The notes below the pieces were generated by a model. It was not told where the DNA came from and ran no database searches. It saw only the letters and a program-made list of their open reading frames with translations. Positions 52,251 to 62,384 of a stretch of 64,000 nt of DNA are shown here, piece by piece; positions within the stretch are counted from its first letter, which is position 1; each line of letters begins with the position of its first letter. The translations under genes and the position numbers were made by a program. The stretch spans positions 358,652-422,651 of the forward strand of contig MGPQ01000010.1 of the NCBI GenBank assembly GCA_001797465.1. The letters are read 5' to 3'. Source of the DNA: Deltaproteobacteria bacterium GWB2_55_19. GTDB lineage: Bacteria > Desulfobacterota > GWC2-55-46.

Positions 52251-52279
52251 TTGACAAAAACCCTTTCCAGGGGTATTAT
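52251..52279 (+). promoter_or_regulatory. Consensus promoter of ZTP-riboswitch operon
   Basis: TTGACA, 17-nt spacer, TATTAT; expected start of transcription about 52286, 20 nt before the aptamer. Confidence 0.85.
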
Positions 52280-52305
52280 TTGAAGCCGTTATTCACAATT
52301 AAAAA

Positions 52306-52386
52306 GGCCCTTCGCAACTGACGGAATTAAGGTGGGCGACCACCGGGGAGCGAAGGGTTCGTTTGTTTGTCGACCGTCTGGGCAGA
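52306..52386 (+). ncRNA. ZTP (pfl) riboswitch
   Basis: This contains the conserved pfl features: pairing CCCTTCG/CGAAGGG, the ACTGACGGAA segment, a small hairpin GGTGG-GCGA-CCACC, GGGGAGCG, and after a T-rich linker the second domain GACCGTCTGGGC. It senses ZTP/ZMP, signals of 10-formyl-tetrahydrofolate shortage. The second domain forms half of the following terminator, so ligand binding would prevent termination. Confidence 0.93.
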
Positions 52387-52429
52387 GCGTGGCAGGGGAA
52401 TGCCTCGCAAGGCGTCCAGGCGGTTTTTT
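52373..52429 (+). terminator. ZTP riboswitch terminator
   Basis: CCGTCTGG (in the aptamer) pairs with CCAGGCGG at 52416-52423, followed by T6. An inner stem TGCCTCGCAAGGC can form. Overlap with the aptamer gives an ON switch. Confidence 0.85.
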
Positions 52430-52567
52430 ATTTTGTATTTCAATGGGTTGGAAGACCGGCCTGACTCTAAAGCTTTCTCCTTGACTTGCGCTTTTGGAGT
52501 CTGTTAGCTTTAAGGTTCTTAAAACAATAAAAATACGGATTACTTAATTTAAGGAGGGGTTTTTATC

Positions 52568-53713
52568 ATGAAAAAGAGGTATCTTCTGGCCCCGGGTCCA
52601 ACCCCGGTGCCTGATCAGGCTCTGCTCGCGATGGCCGCACCCATCATCCATCACAGGACTCCGCAGTTCTCCGAGGTCTTCAGGGAGACCGAAGAGCTCC
52701 TTAAGTACGTATTCCAGACAAAGCAGGACGTCCTCATTCTCGCCGCCTCAGGGACCGGCGCGATGGAGGGGTCGATTGTAAACCTGTACTCCCCCGGAGA
52801 CGAGGTAGTCGTCATAAACGGCGGGAAGTTCGGGGAGAGGTGGGGTAAAATTTCAGAGGCCTACGGGCTTAAGGTCCACTGGATAACCGTCGAGTGGGGC
52901 AAGGCCGTAGACCCGGCCGTAGTGAAGAAGACTTTGGATGAGAACCCGAAGGCAAAGGGCGTCCTCGTGCAGGCCTCCGAGACCTCGACTACGGCCGCGC
53001 ACCCCATAAAGGAGCTTGCGGCCATCACTAAGGAGAGAGACTGCCTCCTTATAGTAGACGGTATAACAGGTGTCGGCGTATTCGATCTGCCGATGGACGA
53101 GTGGGGCATAGACGTGCTCGTCTCCGGCTCGCAGAAGGCCTTCATGTTGCCCCCGGGCCTCGCCTTTGTCGCCTTAAGCGAAAAGGCCTGGAAGTTCCAG
53201 GAGACGGCCAAGTGCCCGCGGTTCTACTTTGATTATAAGAAGGAGAGGAAGAACCTCAAGGACAACACCACGGCCTACACCCCCGCAGTCTCGCTCATCA
53301 TTGGCTTAAGAGAGTGCTTGAAATTCATAAAAGAAGAGGGGTTATATAACGTATTCGGCAGGCACGACAGACTTGCCCGCGCGACAAGGGCGGCCTGCAC
53401 GGCGCTCGGGCTCAAGGCCCTTGCCCCGGACGCCCCGTCTAACGCGGCTACCGGCGTGTTCGTACCCGAGGGCGTGGACGGCGGGAAGCTCGTTAAATAT
53501 CTGAGAGACGAAGTAGGCGTGACCATGGCCGGAGGCCAGGACCACCTTAAGGGCAAGATCTTGAGGATAGCCCACCTCGGTTATGTCGACACCTTCGATA
53601 TCATCATATCTATCTCCGCCATAGAGATGGCGCTCGCCAAGGCCGGCCACAAGGTCCAGTTCGGCAAGGGTGTCGCCGCGGCCCAGGAAATACTCGTCGA
53701 GGGATACAAATAA
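52568..53713 (+). CDS. Class V aminotransferase (alanine/serine-glyoxylate or phosphoserine-type)
   Basis: A 381-residue PLP enzyme. It begins YLLAPGPTPVPDQALLAM with IIHHRTPQFSEVF, and has LILAASGTGAMEGSIVNL, VQASETSTTAAHPIKEL, LIVDGITGVGVFD and the PLP Lys K190 in VSGSQKAFMLPPGL. This matches the alanine-glyoxylate/serine-pyruvate aminotransferase family. Overlap with serA (TAATG) suggests it serves as the transaminase for serine synthesis (3-phosphohydroxypyruvate to phosphoserine), as such enzymes do in several bacteria. Preceded by AAGGAGGGG and the ZTP riboswitch. Confidence 0.9.
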   Translation: MKKRYLLAPGPTPVPDQALLAMAAPIIHHRTPQFSEVFRETEELLKYVFQTKQDVLILAASGTGAMEGSIVNLYSPGDEVVVINGGKFGERWGKISEAYGLKVHWITVEWGKAVDPAVVKKTLDENPKAKGVLVQASETSTTAAHPIKELAAITKERDCLLIVDGITGVGVFDLPMDEWGIDVLVSGSQKAFMLPPGLAFVALSEKAWKFQETAKCPRFYFDYKKERKNLKDNTTAYTPAVSLIIGLRECLKFIKEEGLYNVFGRHDRLARATRAACTALGLKALAPDAPSNAATGVFVPEGVDGGKLVKYLRDEVGVTMAGGQDHLKGKILRIAHLGYVDTFDIIISISAIEMALAKAGHKVQFGKGVAAAQEILVEGYK

Positions 53714-55296
53714 TGAAGATACTGATCAGCGACAGCATGTCCGCAAAGGCCGTAGAGGTGCTGAAAAACACCCCTGGCCTCGACGTAGACGTAATAACCG
53801 GTCTGAAGCCCGAAGAGCTCAAGGCGAAGATAAAGGACTACCACGGCCTCGTGGTGAGGTCCGCCACAAAGGTCACGGCCGAGATACTGGAAGCCGCCGA
53901 GAACCTTAAGGTCATAGGGCGCGCCGGCACAGGCGTCGACAACGTCGACATGCCTGCGGCCACCAAAAAAGGCGTCGTCGTCATGAACACCCCAGGCGGC
54001 AACACCGTCACGACCGCCGAGCACGCGGTATCCATGATGATGGCGCTTGCGAGGAAGATACCCCAGGCCACAGCCTCGATGAAGAGGGGTGAGTGGGAGA
54101 AGAAGAAGTTCGAAGGCACAGAGATAACCGGCAAGACCCTCGGCATACTCGGCGTCGGCAACATCGGAAGCGTCGTCGCCGCGCGCGCCCAGGGCCTGCG
54201 CATGAACGTAATCTCCTACGACCCGTTCATCTCGGTAGAGGCCGCCGACAAGCTCGGCATCTCGCTCGTCTCCATCGACGATCTCTTCAAGAAGAGCGAC
54301 TTCATCTCCATCCACGTGCCGCTTACGGCAGAGACGAAGAACATCGTCAACGCCGAGGCGTTCAAGAAGATGAAGAAGGGCGTAAAGCTCATCAACTGCG
54401 CGAGAGGCGGCATCGTAAATGAACACGACCTTGCCGAGGCCATAAAGGCGAAGATAGTCTCAGGAGCGGCGCTCGACGTATTCGAAAAGGAGCCGACCCC
54501 GGCGGATAACCCGCTCCTCCAGATGGAGGAGGTAATACTCACCCCGCACCTCGGCGCGTCTACCTTTGAGGCGCAGGAGAACGTGGCGATAGCCATCGCC
54601 GAGCAGATAGCCGATTACTTGACGACCGGCACCATCAGGAACGCCGTCAACGTCCCGTCCGTCCCTGCCGACCTCCTTGCGTCATTAGGCGCATACATCG
54701 CGCTCGGAGAGAAGCTCGGGTCGTTCCAGGGGCAGATACTTAAGGGCGGGATCGAGGAGATAACCGTCGAGTACAGCGGAGAGGTCGTCAACTATGACGT
54801 CGCCCCCATTACGATAGCCTGCATCAAGGGGCTTCTCGACCAGGTGCTGGACACATACGTCAACTTCGTAAACGCCCCGTTCGTCGCAAAGGAGCGGGGG
54901 ATAAAGGTCATCGAGATGAAGAGCTCGCGCGCCACCGACTTCGCGAGCTCCATCACCATAAAGGTGAAGACCAAGGAGACCGAGTCTGTCGTCGAAGGCG
55001 CGCTCTTCGGCAAGAAGGAGCCGAGGATAGTCCGTATCGACAAGTTCTTCCTCGACGCGGTCCCCGAAGGCTACCTCCTCCTCCTTCAGAATGAGGACAA
55101 GCCGGGCGTCATCGGCAACGTCGGCACTTTGCTCGCCGCGAACAACATCAACATCGCGAGGCTCCACCTCGGCAGGCAGTCTGTCGGGGGAGAGGCGGTC
55201 TCGGTCTGGTCCATAGACACGCCTCTGGCAAAGGGCCTCATCGAAAAGATCTTGAAGCTACCGCATATGATCTCGGCTAACGTGATAGAGTTGTAG
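53713..55296 (+). CDS. serA: D-3-phosphoglycerate dehydrogenase
   Basis: A 527-residue long-form SerA. Substrate/NAD domains (about 1-315) have VVRSATKVTAEIL, RAGTGVDNVD, LGILGVGNIGSVVA, LINCARGGIVNEHDLAEA and LTPHLGASTFEAQ with catalytic Arg, Glu and His. An intervening ASB domain (about 320-450) and a C-terminal ACT domain (YLLLLQNEDKPGVIGNVGT) follow; the ACT domain may bind serine. It starts serine synthesis from 3-phosphoglycerate. ATG shares one base with the previous stop codon. Confidence 0.96.
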   Translation: MKILISDSMSAKAVEVLKNTPGLDVDVITGLKPEELKAKIKDYHGLVVRSATKVTAEILEAAENLKVIGRAGTGVDNVDMPAATKKGVVVMNTPGGNTVTTAEHAVSMMMALARKIPQATASMKRGEWEKKKFEGTEITGKTLGILGVGNIGSVVAARAQGLRMNVISYDPFISVEAADKLGISLVSIDDLFKKSDFISIHVPLTAETKNIVNAEAFKKMKKGVKLINCARGGIVNEHDLAEAIKAKIVSGAALDVFEKEPTPADNPLLQMEEVILTPHLGASTFEAQENVAIAIAEQIADYLTTGTIRNAVNVPSVPADLLASLGAYIALGEKLGSFQGQILKGGIEEITVEYSGEVVNYDVAPITIACIKGLLDQVLDTYVNFVNAPFVAKERGIKVIEMKSSRATDFASSITIKVKTKETESVVEGALFGKKEPRIVRIDKFFLDAVPEGYLLLLQNEDKPGVIGNVGTLLAANNINIARLHLGRQSVGGEAVSVWSIDTPLAKGLIEKILKLPHMISANVIEL

Positions 55297-55307
55297 AAGG
55301 AATCCGC

Positions 55308-55347
55308 GATATGAGACAGGGGGCCGACAGGCCCCCTGTCTCATATC
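55308..55347 (+). terminator. Hairpin after serA
   Basis: GATATGAGACAGGGGGCC-GACA-GGCCCCCTGTCTCATATC: an 18-bp perfect stem 11 nt after the serA stop. The U-run is absent, so termination may be partial or the hairpin may protect the 3' end. Confidence 0.7.
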
Positions 55348-55411
55348 TAAAAACTTAGTGACCGTGGGCTGTGTTCGTGGTATATAAGGACATTGTGCTC
55401 GCGGTTTTTTA

Positions 55412-56419
55412 ATGACTATGATAATACAAAAAACCATATCGCTCCCGCAGGGGGTGCGTGACATACTCCCGGAGGAGTCCGAGAGGATCGCGTCGGTCGA
55501 GACCGCTATCCTCAAGGTGTTCGGCCGTTACGGGTTCAGGAAGGTGATAACCCCGCTCCTGGAGTACGTCGAGGTATTGTCGCTCGGTATGGGCGAGAAC
55601 TTGAAGGACCGCGTGTTGAAGTTCATCGACCCCGCGACCGGCAGGGTCGTCGCCATAAGGCCCGACATCACCCCGCAGATAGCGAGGGTCGTAGCGACCC
55701 GGATGCGCGACTACCCGCTTCCCCTGAAGCTCTGTTACAACGAGAGCGTACTCCGGTATCAGGAGCCGACCGACGGCAAGAGCAGGGAGGTCCTGCAGAT
55801 GGGCGCGGAGTACATCTCGGCGTCGGCGTCCGCGGAAGCGGACGCCGAGATAATAATGATAGCCATTGAGGCCCTCAATGAGATGGGGCTTAAGTCCTTC
55901 AAGATAGACATCGGGGACGTCGGTTTTCTGCGCGCGGTCTTCGGGCGCCTGAATGTAACGGACGGCGAGAGGAAGCTCATAAAGGACGCGATAGCCATAA
56001 AGGACGCCTCAGGCCTCGAATTCATCCTCGACCAGCTCGGGCCCAAGGTCAGCGGCGAGGAGAGAGAGCTCCTCCTTAACCTCACGACCTTCTACGGCGA
56101 AGAAGAGGTGATCGAGAGGGCGCGTCTCTCATCAAAAGACCCCGCGTCTTTAAAGGCGCTCTCGAACCTCCAGAGGGTCGTGGACATAATAACCGAAAAG
56201 GGATTGAAGGACTTCGTCACCATAGACCTGGGAGAGGTGCGGGGCTTCGATTATTACACGGGCATCATCTTCGAGGGTTTCGCGTCGGGTCTCGGCAAAC
56301 CGATCTTGAGCGGCGGCAGGTACGACAGCTTATTTGAGAGATACGGATACCCGGCCGCGGCGACCGGATTCGCGTTTGACGTCGAGAACATAGTATCAGC
56401 TCTGGAGAGAAATACATAA
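55412..56419 (+). CDS. hisZ: ATP phosphoribosyltransferase regulatory subunit
   Basis: A 335-residue HisS-like protein without the C-terminal anticodon-binding domain, the pattern of HisZ. It has SLPQGVRDILPEESERIASV, VIAIRPDITPQIARVVATRM, LCYNESVLRYQEP and RGFDYYTGIIFEGFA, plus ILSGGRYDSLFERYG. It activates the short HisG for histidine synthesis. The next gene, purA, begins at the following base. The hisZ-purA pair joins histidine and purine synthesis, both of which involve AICAR/ZMP metabolism. Confidence 0.93.
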   Translation: MTMIIQKTISLPQGVRDILPEESERIASVETAILKVFGRYGFRKVITPLLEYVEVLSLGMGENLKDRVLKFIDPATGRVVAIRPDITPQIARVVATRMRDYPLPLKLCYNESVLRYQEPTDGKSREVLQMGAEYISASASAEADAEIIMIAIEALNEMGLKSFKIDIGDVGFLRAVFGRLNVTDGERKLIKDAIAIKDASGLEFILDQLGPKVSGEERELLLNLTTFYGEEEVIERARLSSKDPASLKALSNLQRVVDIITEKGLKDFVTIDLGEVRGFDYYTGIIFEGFASGLGKPILSGGRYDSLFERYGYPAAATGFAFDVENIVSALERNT

Positions 56420-57712
<1,293 letters not shown>

Positions 57713-57744
57713 AGGTATGCGGGGTAATTCAGGTTTTTATACGG

Positions 57745-57775
57745 AAAGGGCGGAGCGAAAGCGACGCCCTTTTTT
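57745..57775 (+). terminator. purA terminator
   Basis: AAAGGGCG, a 12-nt loop region (GAGCGAAAGCGA, itself partly paired), CGCCCTTT with T-run of 6. Confidence 0.85.
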
Positions 57776-57817
57776 CATTGATACGATAAGCCTGCGATAG
57801 GCGTGTTTTTCCTAAAG

Positions 57818-58262
57818 ACCTTTTTGCTCGCTCCGCGCGCTTATCCGCAGGGGCTCCTAACGCTTTCTTCCTCCTCCACCTGCTCGCGCGCCCCTTAGAG
57901 CGCACGCGTCTAATCTCCTCGGCGCGCTCGCCTCCGCCTCCCTTATGCGTTCTCCGCCCTGCGTCTGTGTATTGGTGAAACAGAACAAAAAAACATTTTT
58001 TTTGCTTTTCAAAACACCCAGGCATAGGGTGAGCGACCTTAAGAGAGGAAGTGACGAGCGAGCCGGGGTTGATTGACGCGAAGCGCCCTAAGGGGCGAGC
58101 GGTCCTCGCCGGACTGGCAAATCCGTATCGGACAACTGTGCTTCAGGTAGACTTAAGTGACCCGATTTGAAATTGGCCCCGCGCCGAGCGGGGGAGGGGG
58201 AGGGCGGAGGGAGCAAATCCCTATGCCGAAAAAAGCCCGGCAGGGCGCAAAAGGCTTTTAGC
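57818..58262. repeat. Long dispersed repeat (family L), full two-arm copy, inverted
   Basis: Opposite orientation to 51806-52160. The left part has GCGCGCTTATCCGCAGGGGC, CGTCTAATCTCCTCGGCGCG and CTCCGCCCTGCG; the centre is AT-rich (57980-58010); the right part has CACCCAGGCATAGGGTGAGC, GAGCGAGCCGGGG and CCTATGCCGAAAAAAGCCCG. At about 445 bp it is the longest copy. Confidence 0.88.
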
Positions 58263-58309
58263 AAAAATTTGGGGTTGCCAATCAAGCGTATATCTGGTTA
58301 CGAATTAAA

Positions 58310-58336
58310 GGGTGCAGGTTACAAACCTGAGCCCGC
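58310..58336. repeat. 30-bp palindrome copy (family P), mutated
   Basis: GGGTGCAGGTTACAAACCTG then AGCCCGC. Confidence 0.7.
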
Positions 58337-58356
58337 AAAGAGCGATTGAAATAAAA

Positions 58357-58388
58357 AAAAAGGCGGGGTTTTCGCCCCGCCCCTTTTT
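58357..58388. terminator. Bidirectional terminator (purA side / TPR lipoprotein gene)
   Basis: GGCGGGG-TTTTCG-CCCCGCC with A9 on the left and T5 on the right; it can end the minus-strand lipoprotein transcript. Confidence 0.85.
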
Positions 58389-58407
58389 GAATTTATCAAA
58401 AACCGTT

Positions 58408-58941
58408 CTACTTCTTTTTCGCCTGCGCGGGCGCGGCCTTCTTGCCTTCGAGCGACTGTATGTGCTCCTGGGCCTTCATCCACCACTTGCTGTGGGGCTG
58501 GGAGAGCTCGGCGAACTTTTTCCAGTTCTCGATGGAGCCGGCCTTCTCGCCCTTCTTTTCCAGCGCGAGCGCGAGGCCATAGTAGCCGTTGGCGAGGTTC
58601 GGGTTCAACTCGACCGCCTTCTTCTGGCTCTCTATGGCCTTCTCGACGTCGCCCTTGTCGAAGTAGGCGAAGCCGAGGTTGTTGTACGTCTCAGGCGACT
58701 TGGGGTTGAACTGGAGGACCATTTCGTATTCTTTTATCGCCTCGTCGAACTGCCCTTTCATCGAGGCCTGGACCCCTTTTTCGAAGTGCTCCTTGCCGAG
58801 GTCCGCGGCGGGTTGAGCCTGGCCGACCTCTGCCGCGTCTTTCTTTTCCTTGGAGCACCCGTAAGGGAGAAGCACGGAGACCGCGACAAGGGCGCAGAGC
58901 GCCGCGCCCGGGACCATTTTAAGTAAGCCTCTTGTATCCAT
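58408..58941 (-). CDS. TPR-repeat lipoprotein
   Basis: A 177-residue protein. The signal peptide ends with a lipobox-like LLPYGC (lipidated Cys about residue 29), so it is probably membrane-anchored. Three TPR units follow (about 50-150; FEKGVQASMKGQFDEAIKEY, AYFDKGDVEKAIESQKKAV, ALALEKKGEKAGSIENWKKF), and the tail is Lys/Ala-rich. It probably scaffolds an envelope complex; partner unknown. ATG 58941 has AAGGAGG upstream; the longer frame to 59151 is rejected. Confidence 0.88.
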   Translation of the reverse strand: MDTRGLLKMVPGAALCALVAVSVLLPYGCSKEKKDAAEVGQAQPAADLGKEHFEKGVQASMKGQFDEAIKEYEMVLQFNPKSPETYNNLGFAYFDKGDVEKAIESQKKAVELNPNLANGYYGLALALEKKGEKAGSIENWKKFAELSQPHSKWWMKAQEHIQSLEGKKAAPAQAKKK

Positions 58942-59129
58942 AATCCTCCTTGTAGTGAAGCCAGATTGGATATCTATAATCCGGTTCAGCCTACCAAAAC
59001 CGCCGCTGAAATGCAAGGGCGTTTCACGGTGGCAAATCAAAAAAAGCTTCTGGATTTCAAGCCTTCGTGGTACTCTTTCGAGACACACGAAAGGAAACCG
59101 CCCTTTGAGATAAGGCGCAACTGATCCGA

Positions 59130-61718
59130 ATGTCCGGAAGACCTTCAGCAAATTACCTCATCCTCGCCTTCTTCTTCCTTACTGGACTCACGGGCCTGGC
59201 CTATGAGCTCGTATGGATAAGGCTCCTTATCCTCGCCTTCGGCTCTACGCAGTTCGCGGTTACGACCGTCCTCGTCGTCTTCATGGCGGGGCTCGCCTTA
59301 GGCTCCCTGATATTCGGCAGGATTGCGGATAAGACCTCGTCGCCCCTTAAATTGTACGCCGCAATCGAAGTCGCCCTCGGGGTCTACTGCGTCCTCTCGC
59401 CCGCGATATTCTCGGCGATAAAGGGGGCTTACCTCGCCCTCGGCGGACACTCCGCGGCCGTCTCAGGAGGGGTGTCCGCGACGTTCGAGGCCCCGCAGTT
59501 CGCGCTCTCCTTCCTCGCGCTCATAATACCTACGACGCTCATGGGCGGCACCCTCCCGGTGCTTGTCAAATACCTCGCCTCCGGCTCAGGGAGGATCGGC
59601 TTCCACACGGCCGTCCCGTACTCCATAAACACGCTCGGCGCGGTCGCAGGTTGCCTCCTTACCGGGTTTTTCTCCCTCTACTTCCTCGGTGTCAAGACGA
59701 CCGTCTACACCGCAGGCGTTATAGACATCATAGTAGGCGTACTCGTATACGCGCTGTATGGAAGGGCGTCTTCCGCGCCTGTCGGGCCCCGAGCGGCAGT
59801 CGCCCCGCAAGGCGCAAAGGCGGAGAGCGGGAAGAGGCTCCTCATAATAGCCTCGTTCGCGCTCTCGGGGTTCGCCTCCTTAAACTACGAGGTCCTCTGG
59901 TCGAGGCTCCTGTCCCTCGTCCTCGGCTCTTCTGTCTACGCCTTCACACTGATGCTCGCGACCTTCCTCGTCGGCATCGGCCTGGGGTCGATCGCCTTCG
60001 CGCCCTTCATAGACAGGAGGAAGAATTTAATCGCGTGGTTCGCGCTCCTCGAGGCGGTCATCGGGGTCGCGAGCCTTGTTTCCATCTTCGTATACAGGGA
60101 GCTCCCGTTCGTCTTCTACTCGCTCAAGGGGTCGTTCGCCTCAGAGTTCTGGCTCTTCATGTTCATCCAGTTCCTCATTACAGCCGCTATCATGATAATC
60201 CCGACGCTCTGCATGGGGGCGATATTCCCGCTCGTGGGCAGGCTCTGCGCGAGGGACTTGAAAAGCGTCGGTAAATCCATCGGCGACATATATTTTTTCA
60301 ATACCGCCGGCTCCATATTCGGGGCCTTCATAGGCGGCTTCGTCCTCATACCGTACGCCGGGGTGCAGAACGGCGTTATATTGACCGCCGCGCTGAATAT
60401 CCTGCTCGCCATCGCGTTATTCACCAACTCGGAACTGAAGGCCGCCTCAAGGCTCGCCTGTTCGGTCGTGCTTGTTGCGACCTTTGCCGTCTCCTATTTT
60501 GCGCTCCCGCCCTGGGAGAAGATGGTCATGACGCTCGGCCTGTACGCGAACCCTGTAAAGGAGAGCAAGGTATCCGAGATCAAAGGCGGGGCTCCCGGCG
60601 AGGAGCTACTCTATTACAAAGAGGGGATAAACGCGATAGTGACCGTCCGGGGCGAGGGGGCCGGGAACAGCATAATCTCGTACCAGGCTAACGGCAAGCA
60701 GGAGGCACGATCTGTCGCAGGCCGTCCCTCGGAGGCGTGGTCGCTCCTCGGCCACGTGCCCATACTCCTCCATCCGGGCGAGCCCAGGAACGCGCTCGTC
60801 GTGGGTTTGGGCTCGGGCATAACGCTCGGCGCGATGGCCCTCTATCCGCTTGAGGCCTTCGACGTCGTGGAGCTCGAACCCGCGGTCGTCGAGGCGGCCC
60901 GGTTCTTTTCCGAGGCCAACAACAACGCGCTTGACGACGCGAGGGTCTCTCTCCATGTGACCGACGGCAGGAGCTTCCTCGCGCTCTCGGATAAAAAGTA
61001 TGACGTTATAGTTTCCGGCGTATCCGACCCGTGGATAACCGGGGTCTCGAACCTCTTCACCTATGAATACTTCAAGGAGCTCGACGCGAAGCTTGAGGAC
61101 GACGGCGTCGTAGGCCTCTGGTTCCAGAACTACAGGATAACCCCTAAGGAGCTTAAAATCGCGCTCGGCACTTTTGCCAGGGTCTTCCCCCATGTCTCGA
61201 TATGGTTTCATTACACGGACACCCTCGACCTCATCGTCGTAGGCTCAAAGGCGCCGCACCGGTTCGACCTCGAAAGGCTTAAAACGCGTCTCGCCCTGCC
61301 TGCGGTAAGGCAGGGGCTTGAGAGTATAGATATGAGGGACAGTTACGACGTACTCGACCTGTTCCTTATAGGGGATGAGGACCTGCGGAGCTACATAGGG
61401 GACCAGCCGGTAAATTCGGACGAGCGCCCGATACTGGAATTCAGCCTCCCGAAGCTCCTCTACATGGACCCGCTCGTCGGGGTCAAGAACGTCGAGGAGC
61501 TCCTTGCCGTTGCCGAAGACGTCATCCCGCCGGTAGAGGTGGAGGCGGCAAAGAGGGAGGCGTTCTACATGGCGCTCGGCAGGACATACGGACGCTCCAA
61601 CTTCCGCCTCAAACAGGCCCTAAAGGTTTTCAGGCTTGTCGCCGAAATGAATCCAAAGAACGCCGAGGCGCTCGAACAGATCAAGGCCATAAACAGGGAG
61701 TTGGATCCCGGCGGATAG
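59130..61718 (+). CDS. Membrane-fused spermidine synthase-like protein
   Basis: An 862-residue fusion. Two groups of membrane helices (about 1-215 and 235-450; FFFLTGLTGLAYELVWIRLL, ASLNYEVLWSRLLSLVLGSS) precede a spermidine synthase-type Rossmann domain (about 545-770; NALVVGLGSGITLGAMALYP, VVELEPAVVEAARFF, VTDGRSFLALSDKKYDVIVS) and a short helical TPR-like tail. Such fused enzymes may make or export polyamine-like products, but the aminopropyl-acceptor residues are not certain here. Divergent from the lipoprotein gene (188 bp between starts). 61735 follows after 16 nt. Confidence 0.88.
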   Translation: MSGRPSANYLILAFFFLTGLTGLAYELVWIRLLILAFGSTQFAVTTVLVVFMAGLALGSLIFGRIADKTSSPLKLYAAIEVALGVYCVLSPAIFSAIKGAYLALGGHSAAVSGGVSATFEAPQFALSFLALIIPTTLMGGTLPVLVKYLASGSGRIGFHTAVPYSINTLGAVAGCLLTGFFSLYFLGVKTTVYTAGVIDIIVGVLVYALYGRASSAPVGPRAAVAPQGAKAESGKRLLIIASFALSGFASLNYEVLWSRLLSLVLGSSVYAFTLMLATFLVGIGLGSIAFAPFIDRRKNLIAWFALLEAVIGVASLVSIFVYRELPFVFYSLKGSFASEFWLFMFIQFLITAAIMIIPTLCMGAIFPLVGRLCARDLKSVGKSIGDIYFFNTAGSIFGAFIGGFVLIPYAGVQNGVILTAALNILLAIALFTNSELKAASRLACSVVLVATFAVSYFALPPWEKMVMTLGLYANPVKESKVSEIKGGAPGEELLYYKEGINAIVTVRGEGAGNSIISYQANGKQEARSVAGRPSEAWSLLGHVPILLHPGEPRNALVVGLGSGITLGAMALYPLEAFDVVELEPAVVEAARFFSEANNNALDDARVSLHVTDGRSFLALSDKKYDVIVSGVSDPWITGVSNLFTYEYFKELDAKLEDDGVVGLWFQNYRITPKELKIALGTFARVFPHVSIWFHYTDTLDLIVVGSKAPHRFDLERLKTRLALPAVRQGLESIDMRDSYDVLDLFLIGDEDLRSYIGDQPVNSDERPILEFSLPKLLYMDPLVGVKNVEELLAVAEDVIPPVEVEAAKREAFYMALGRTYGRSNFRLKQALKVFRLVAEMNPKNAEALEQIKAINRELDPGG

Positions 61719-61734
61719 GAGGCTTTGACCTTTC

Positions 61735-62190
61735 ATGCAGGATGTGATAAGAATAGACCTCAAGCGGGGTGTACAGGTGGAGAAGCGCTACAAAAAGCTG
61801 ACCAGGGCCGAAAGATACGATGTCCAGGTCCTCGGGCGCATAACCCTTGAGTCGAGCGACGGCAAGGGGGATTCATACATCTGCAACACGTTAAACGTGA
61901 GCCTCTCCGGGGCGCTCGTGGAGACGGGCTCCCTCATACCGATGGGCTCGCTCCTCAAATATTCCTTCTGCATGCCTGGTTTCACCATCCCGGTGAACGT
62001 GATAGGCGAGGTCGTCCGCGGAGAGAAGGACGACGAGGACGAGCGCAAGAGCAAGCCCAGGGTAAAGGTCCAGAAGATGTACCGCTACGGGATAATCTTC
62101 CTCGACATGAGGGATGAGGACAAGAAGGCGATGGAGAGCTACCTCATAAGGTGCCAGAACATGCCGCCACAGCCTGACCCGGGGGCATAA
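61735..62190 (+). CDS. PilZ-domain protein
   Basis: A 151-residue soluble PilZ protein. A basic segment with Arg (LTRAERYDVQVLGRI) and the second motif N-x-S-x2-G in NTLNVSLSGALVE are present; FTIPVNVIGEVVR and YRYGIIFLDM complete the beta-barrel. It probably binds c-di-GMP, made by enzymes such as that at 11674. The first motif spacing (R-A-E-R) is shorter than the usual RxxxR, which tempers confidence. Terminator follows. Confidence 0.85.
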   Translation: MQDVIRIDLKRGVQVEKRYKKLTRAERYDVQVLGRITLESSDGKGDSYICNTLNVSLSGALVETGSLIPMGSLLKYSFCMPGFTIPVNVIGEVVRGEKDDEDERKSKPRVKVQKMYRYGIIFLDMRDEDKKAMESYLIRCQNMPPQPDPGA

Positions 62191-62215
62191 ATAGTTTTTT
62201 CAATATAACCGACGA

Positions 62216-62246
62216 GAGGGGGCCTTTAAGGCCCCCTTTTTTTTTG
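62216..62246 (+). terminator. Terminator after PilZ gene
   Basis: GGGGGCC-TTTAA-GGCCCCC followed by T9. Confidence 0.9.
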
Positions 62247-62289
62247 GGTAGGGCGGTTTTCTCTTCCCTTGATGGGAGAGTAAAAAAAT

Positions 62290-62315
62290 GCGGGTTCAGG
62301 TTTGTAACCTGAACA
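62290..62315. repeat. 30-bp palindrome copy (family P), partial
   Basis: GCGGGTTCAGGTTTGTAACC then TGAAC; left arm intact. Confidence 0.75.
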
Positions 62316-62384
62316 CTACAGTTCGCGTAGCCTATACCGAAGTTTTCGGGTTCAGATTTTTTATTTAAGCCTTTTGCAAAAAGC

